From an uncultured cyanobacterium (GTDB taxonomy: Bacteria; Cyanobacteriota; Cyanobacteriia; Cyanobacteriales; Chroococcidiopsidaceae), in assembly GCA_946221495.1 (NCBI GenBank), contig CAMIFA010000127.1:1-15285 (forward strand): a stretch of DNA of 15,285 nt. The letters are read 5' to 3'. The notes under the pieces were generated by a model. That model was not told the DNA's origin. It searched no databases and was given only the letters and a program-made list of their open reading frames with translations. Position 1 is the stretch's first letter; each line of letters opens with the position of its first letter. Shown piece after piece: positions 14,352-15,285 of this stretch. The position numbers and the translations under genes were made by a program.

Positions 14352-15200
14352 ATGCTAAATTCAACTAAAGGTGCTAATCACAACAAGACATTAATTTTTT
14401 TACATCTTCCTAAAACAGCAGGTTCTACTTTACACAAAATAATTGAGCGGGAATACAAATCAAAATCAATTTATTCACTTGATAACTTTAAAACAAAAGA
14501 AGCTGTAGAAGAGTTCAAAAGCCTTCCCGAAGTTCAAAGAAGTGAAATTCAAGTTCTCAAAGGACATATGAGGTTTGGATTACATGAATACTTACCTCAG
14601 CCGTCTAGCTATATCACAATTCTGCGCGAACCAGTTGATCGCGTTATCTCTCATTACTACTACGTACTACGAAAACCTAATCATCACCTATATGAACAAG
14701 TTAAATCTAAAAATATGAGTTTAAAAGATTATGTATCTAGTGGCATAACTAAAGAACTAGATAATAGTCAAGCTAGACTTCTATCATCAATAGCAGCAGA
14801 TATTCCTTTTGGAGAATGTTCTCCTGATGTTTTAGAAAGCGCTAAGAGAAACCTCGAAGAACATTTTGCAGTTATTGGCTTAGCTGATAAATTTGATGAA
14901 ACACTGATATTATTAAAACGAGCTTTTAATTGGAGAACTCCTTTTTACATTAAAGCAAATATAACTAAAAATCGACCTCTTAAAGAAGATATTTCTCAAG
15001 AAACATTAGATATAATAAAAAACTATAACGAGCTAGATATTGAGCTTTTTAATTACGCAAAACAAAAGTTTGAAGAACAAATTAATCAGTTAGGTAAGTC
15101 GTTTGAAATAGAAATGGCACAACTAAACTTATTGAATCGAATTTATACAAAAACTCATCCTATTTACTGCCGCTTGTTGAATAAAACTAAAACAGACTAA
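14352..15200 (+). CDS. PAPS-dependent sulfotransferase (Sulfotransfer_2 type)
   Basis: This 282-residue protein resembles the Sulfotransfer_2 group, which includes animal glycan sulfotransferases for chondroitin, dermatan and heparan chains. The phosphosulfate loop is HLPKTAGSTL (18-27) and the 3'-phosphate site is LREPVDRVISHYY (91-103), with R92 and S100. GHMRFGLHEY (71-80) between them matches the block often seen in bacterial members. The C-terminal 70 residues are helical and charged. There is no signal peptide, so it should be cytoplasmic. It is a different family branch from the sulfotransferase at 9453, implying two sulfation positions or acceptors. The gene is strongly AT-rich (29 G+C in the 120 bases from 14941 to 15060) and has no HIP1 site. 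Upstream, TATAAT (14323-14328) and AAGGA (14329-14333, 18 bases from the ATG) are the only signals seen; start choice is moderate. Confidence 0.83.
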   Translation: MLNSTKGANHNKTLIFLHLPKTAGSTLHKIIEREYKSKSIYSLDNFKTKEAVEEFKSLPEVQRSEIQVLKGHMRFGLHEYLPQPSSYITILREPVDRVISHYYYVLRKPNHHLYEQVKSKNMSLKDYVSSGITKELDNSQARLLSSIAADIPFGECSPDVLESAKRNLEEHFAVIGLADKFDETLILLKRAFNWRTPFYIKANITKNRPLKEDISQETLDIIKNYNELDIELFNYAKQKFEEQINQLGKSFEIEMAQLNLLNRIYTKTHPIYCRLLNKTKTD

Positions 15201-15211
15201 ATTAGTTTTAT
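15181..15211 (+). terminator. Hairpin over the stop codon of the last sulfotransferase gene
   Basis: ATAAAACTAA (15181-15190) pairs perfectly with TTAGTTTTAT (15202-15211) around an 11-base loop containing the stop codon. The stem is AT-rich and the 3' arm is T-rich, as in a weak intrinsic terminator. No gene follows in the remaining 74 bases. Confidence 0.4.
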
Positions 15212-15285
15212 CTAGTGGATGTAAGAGTATTTTAACAAAAGTAAAATTAGAGAATTAGTTTTTGATTATTTTAAATTATTAATGT

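Noticed and set aside
1..15285. CRISPR arrays, tRNA or rRNA genes, transposases or phage genes
   Set aside because: No regularly spaced repeats, tRNA-like cloverleafs, rRNA segments or transposase motifs were seen on either strand.

Overview
The window looks like cyanobacterial chromosome. I found 13 copies of the HIP1 octamer GCGATCGC by eye. The genes also fit: a pyrH-frr pair followed by a prenyl-reductase-family flavoprotein, an alpha/beta hydrolase of the type found in plant chloroplasts, and a HepA-like ABC exporter. HepA-like exporters are best known from heterocyst-forming cyanobacteria and their relatives. I infer a Nostocales or Chroococcidiopsis-like organism, but the genus cannot be fixed from this sequence.

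Left part (1-6850): housekeeping and metabolic genes at moderate GC. Positions 1-773 are mostly non-coding and hold a dispersed-type repeat; a gene may start just left of position 1 on the minus strand. Next come a membrane-anchored SDH/ClpP-fold serine peptidase homologue (+), a convergent alpha/beta hydrolase (-), and an agmatinase-family ureohydrolase (+). The hydrolase and ureohydrolase are divergent, and their shared upstream region holds a CRP-like dyad. UMP kinase (pyrH) and ribosome recycling factor (frr) follow, overlapping by 14 bases with a strong Shine-Dalgarno for frr inside pyrH. A FAD-dependent geranylgeranyl-reductase-family protein comes next and ends in a strong hairpin.

Right part (7353-15200): a same-strand surface-polysaccharide cluster. 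It contains a HepA-like ABC exporter, a PAPS sulfotransferase, a GT4 glycosyltransferase, a GT2 glycosyltransferase, a second GT4 glycosyltransferase and a second, unrelated PAPS sulfotransferase. Intergenic gaps are roughly 90-270 bases, and several hold hairpins just before a Shine-Dalgarno or just after a stop. This suggests several transcription or processing units rather than one tight operon.

The simplest reading is that the glycosyltransferases build a lipid-linked or growing glycan, the two sulfotransferases add sulfate from PAPS, and the ABC protein exports the glycan or its lipid carrier. The result would be a sulfated extracellular or envelope polysaccharide. No polymerase (Wzy), flippase (Wzx), chain-length regulator or PAPS-forming gene is in the window, so the cluster is probably incomplete and may continue to the right. 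The last gene is markedly AT-rich, and HIP1 sites are sparse across the cluster, which fits an accessory or exchanged region.
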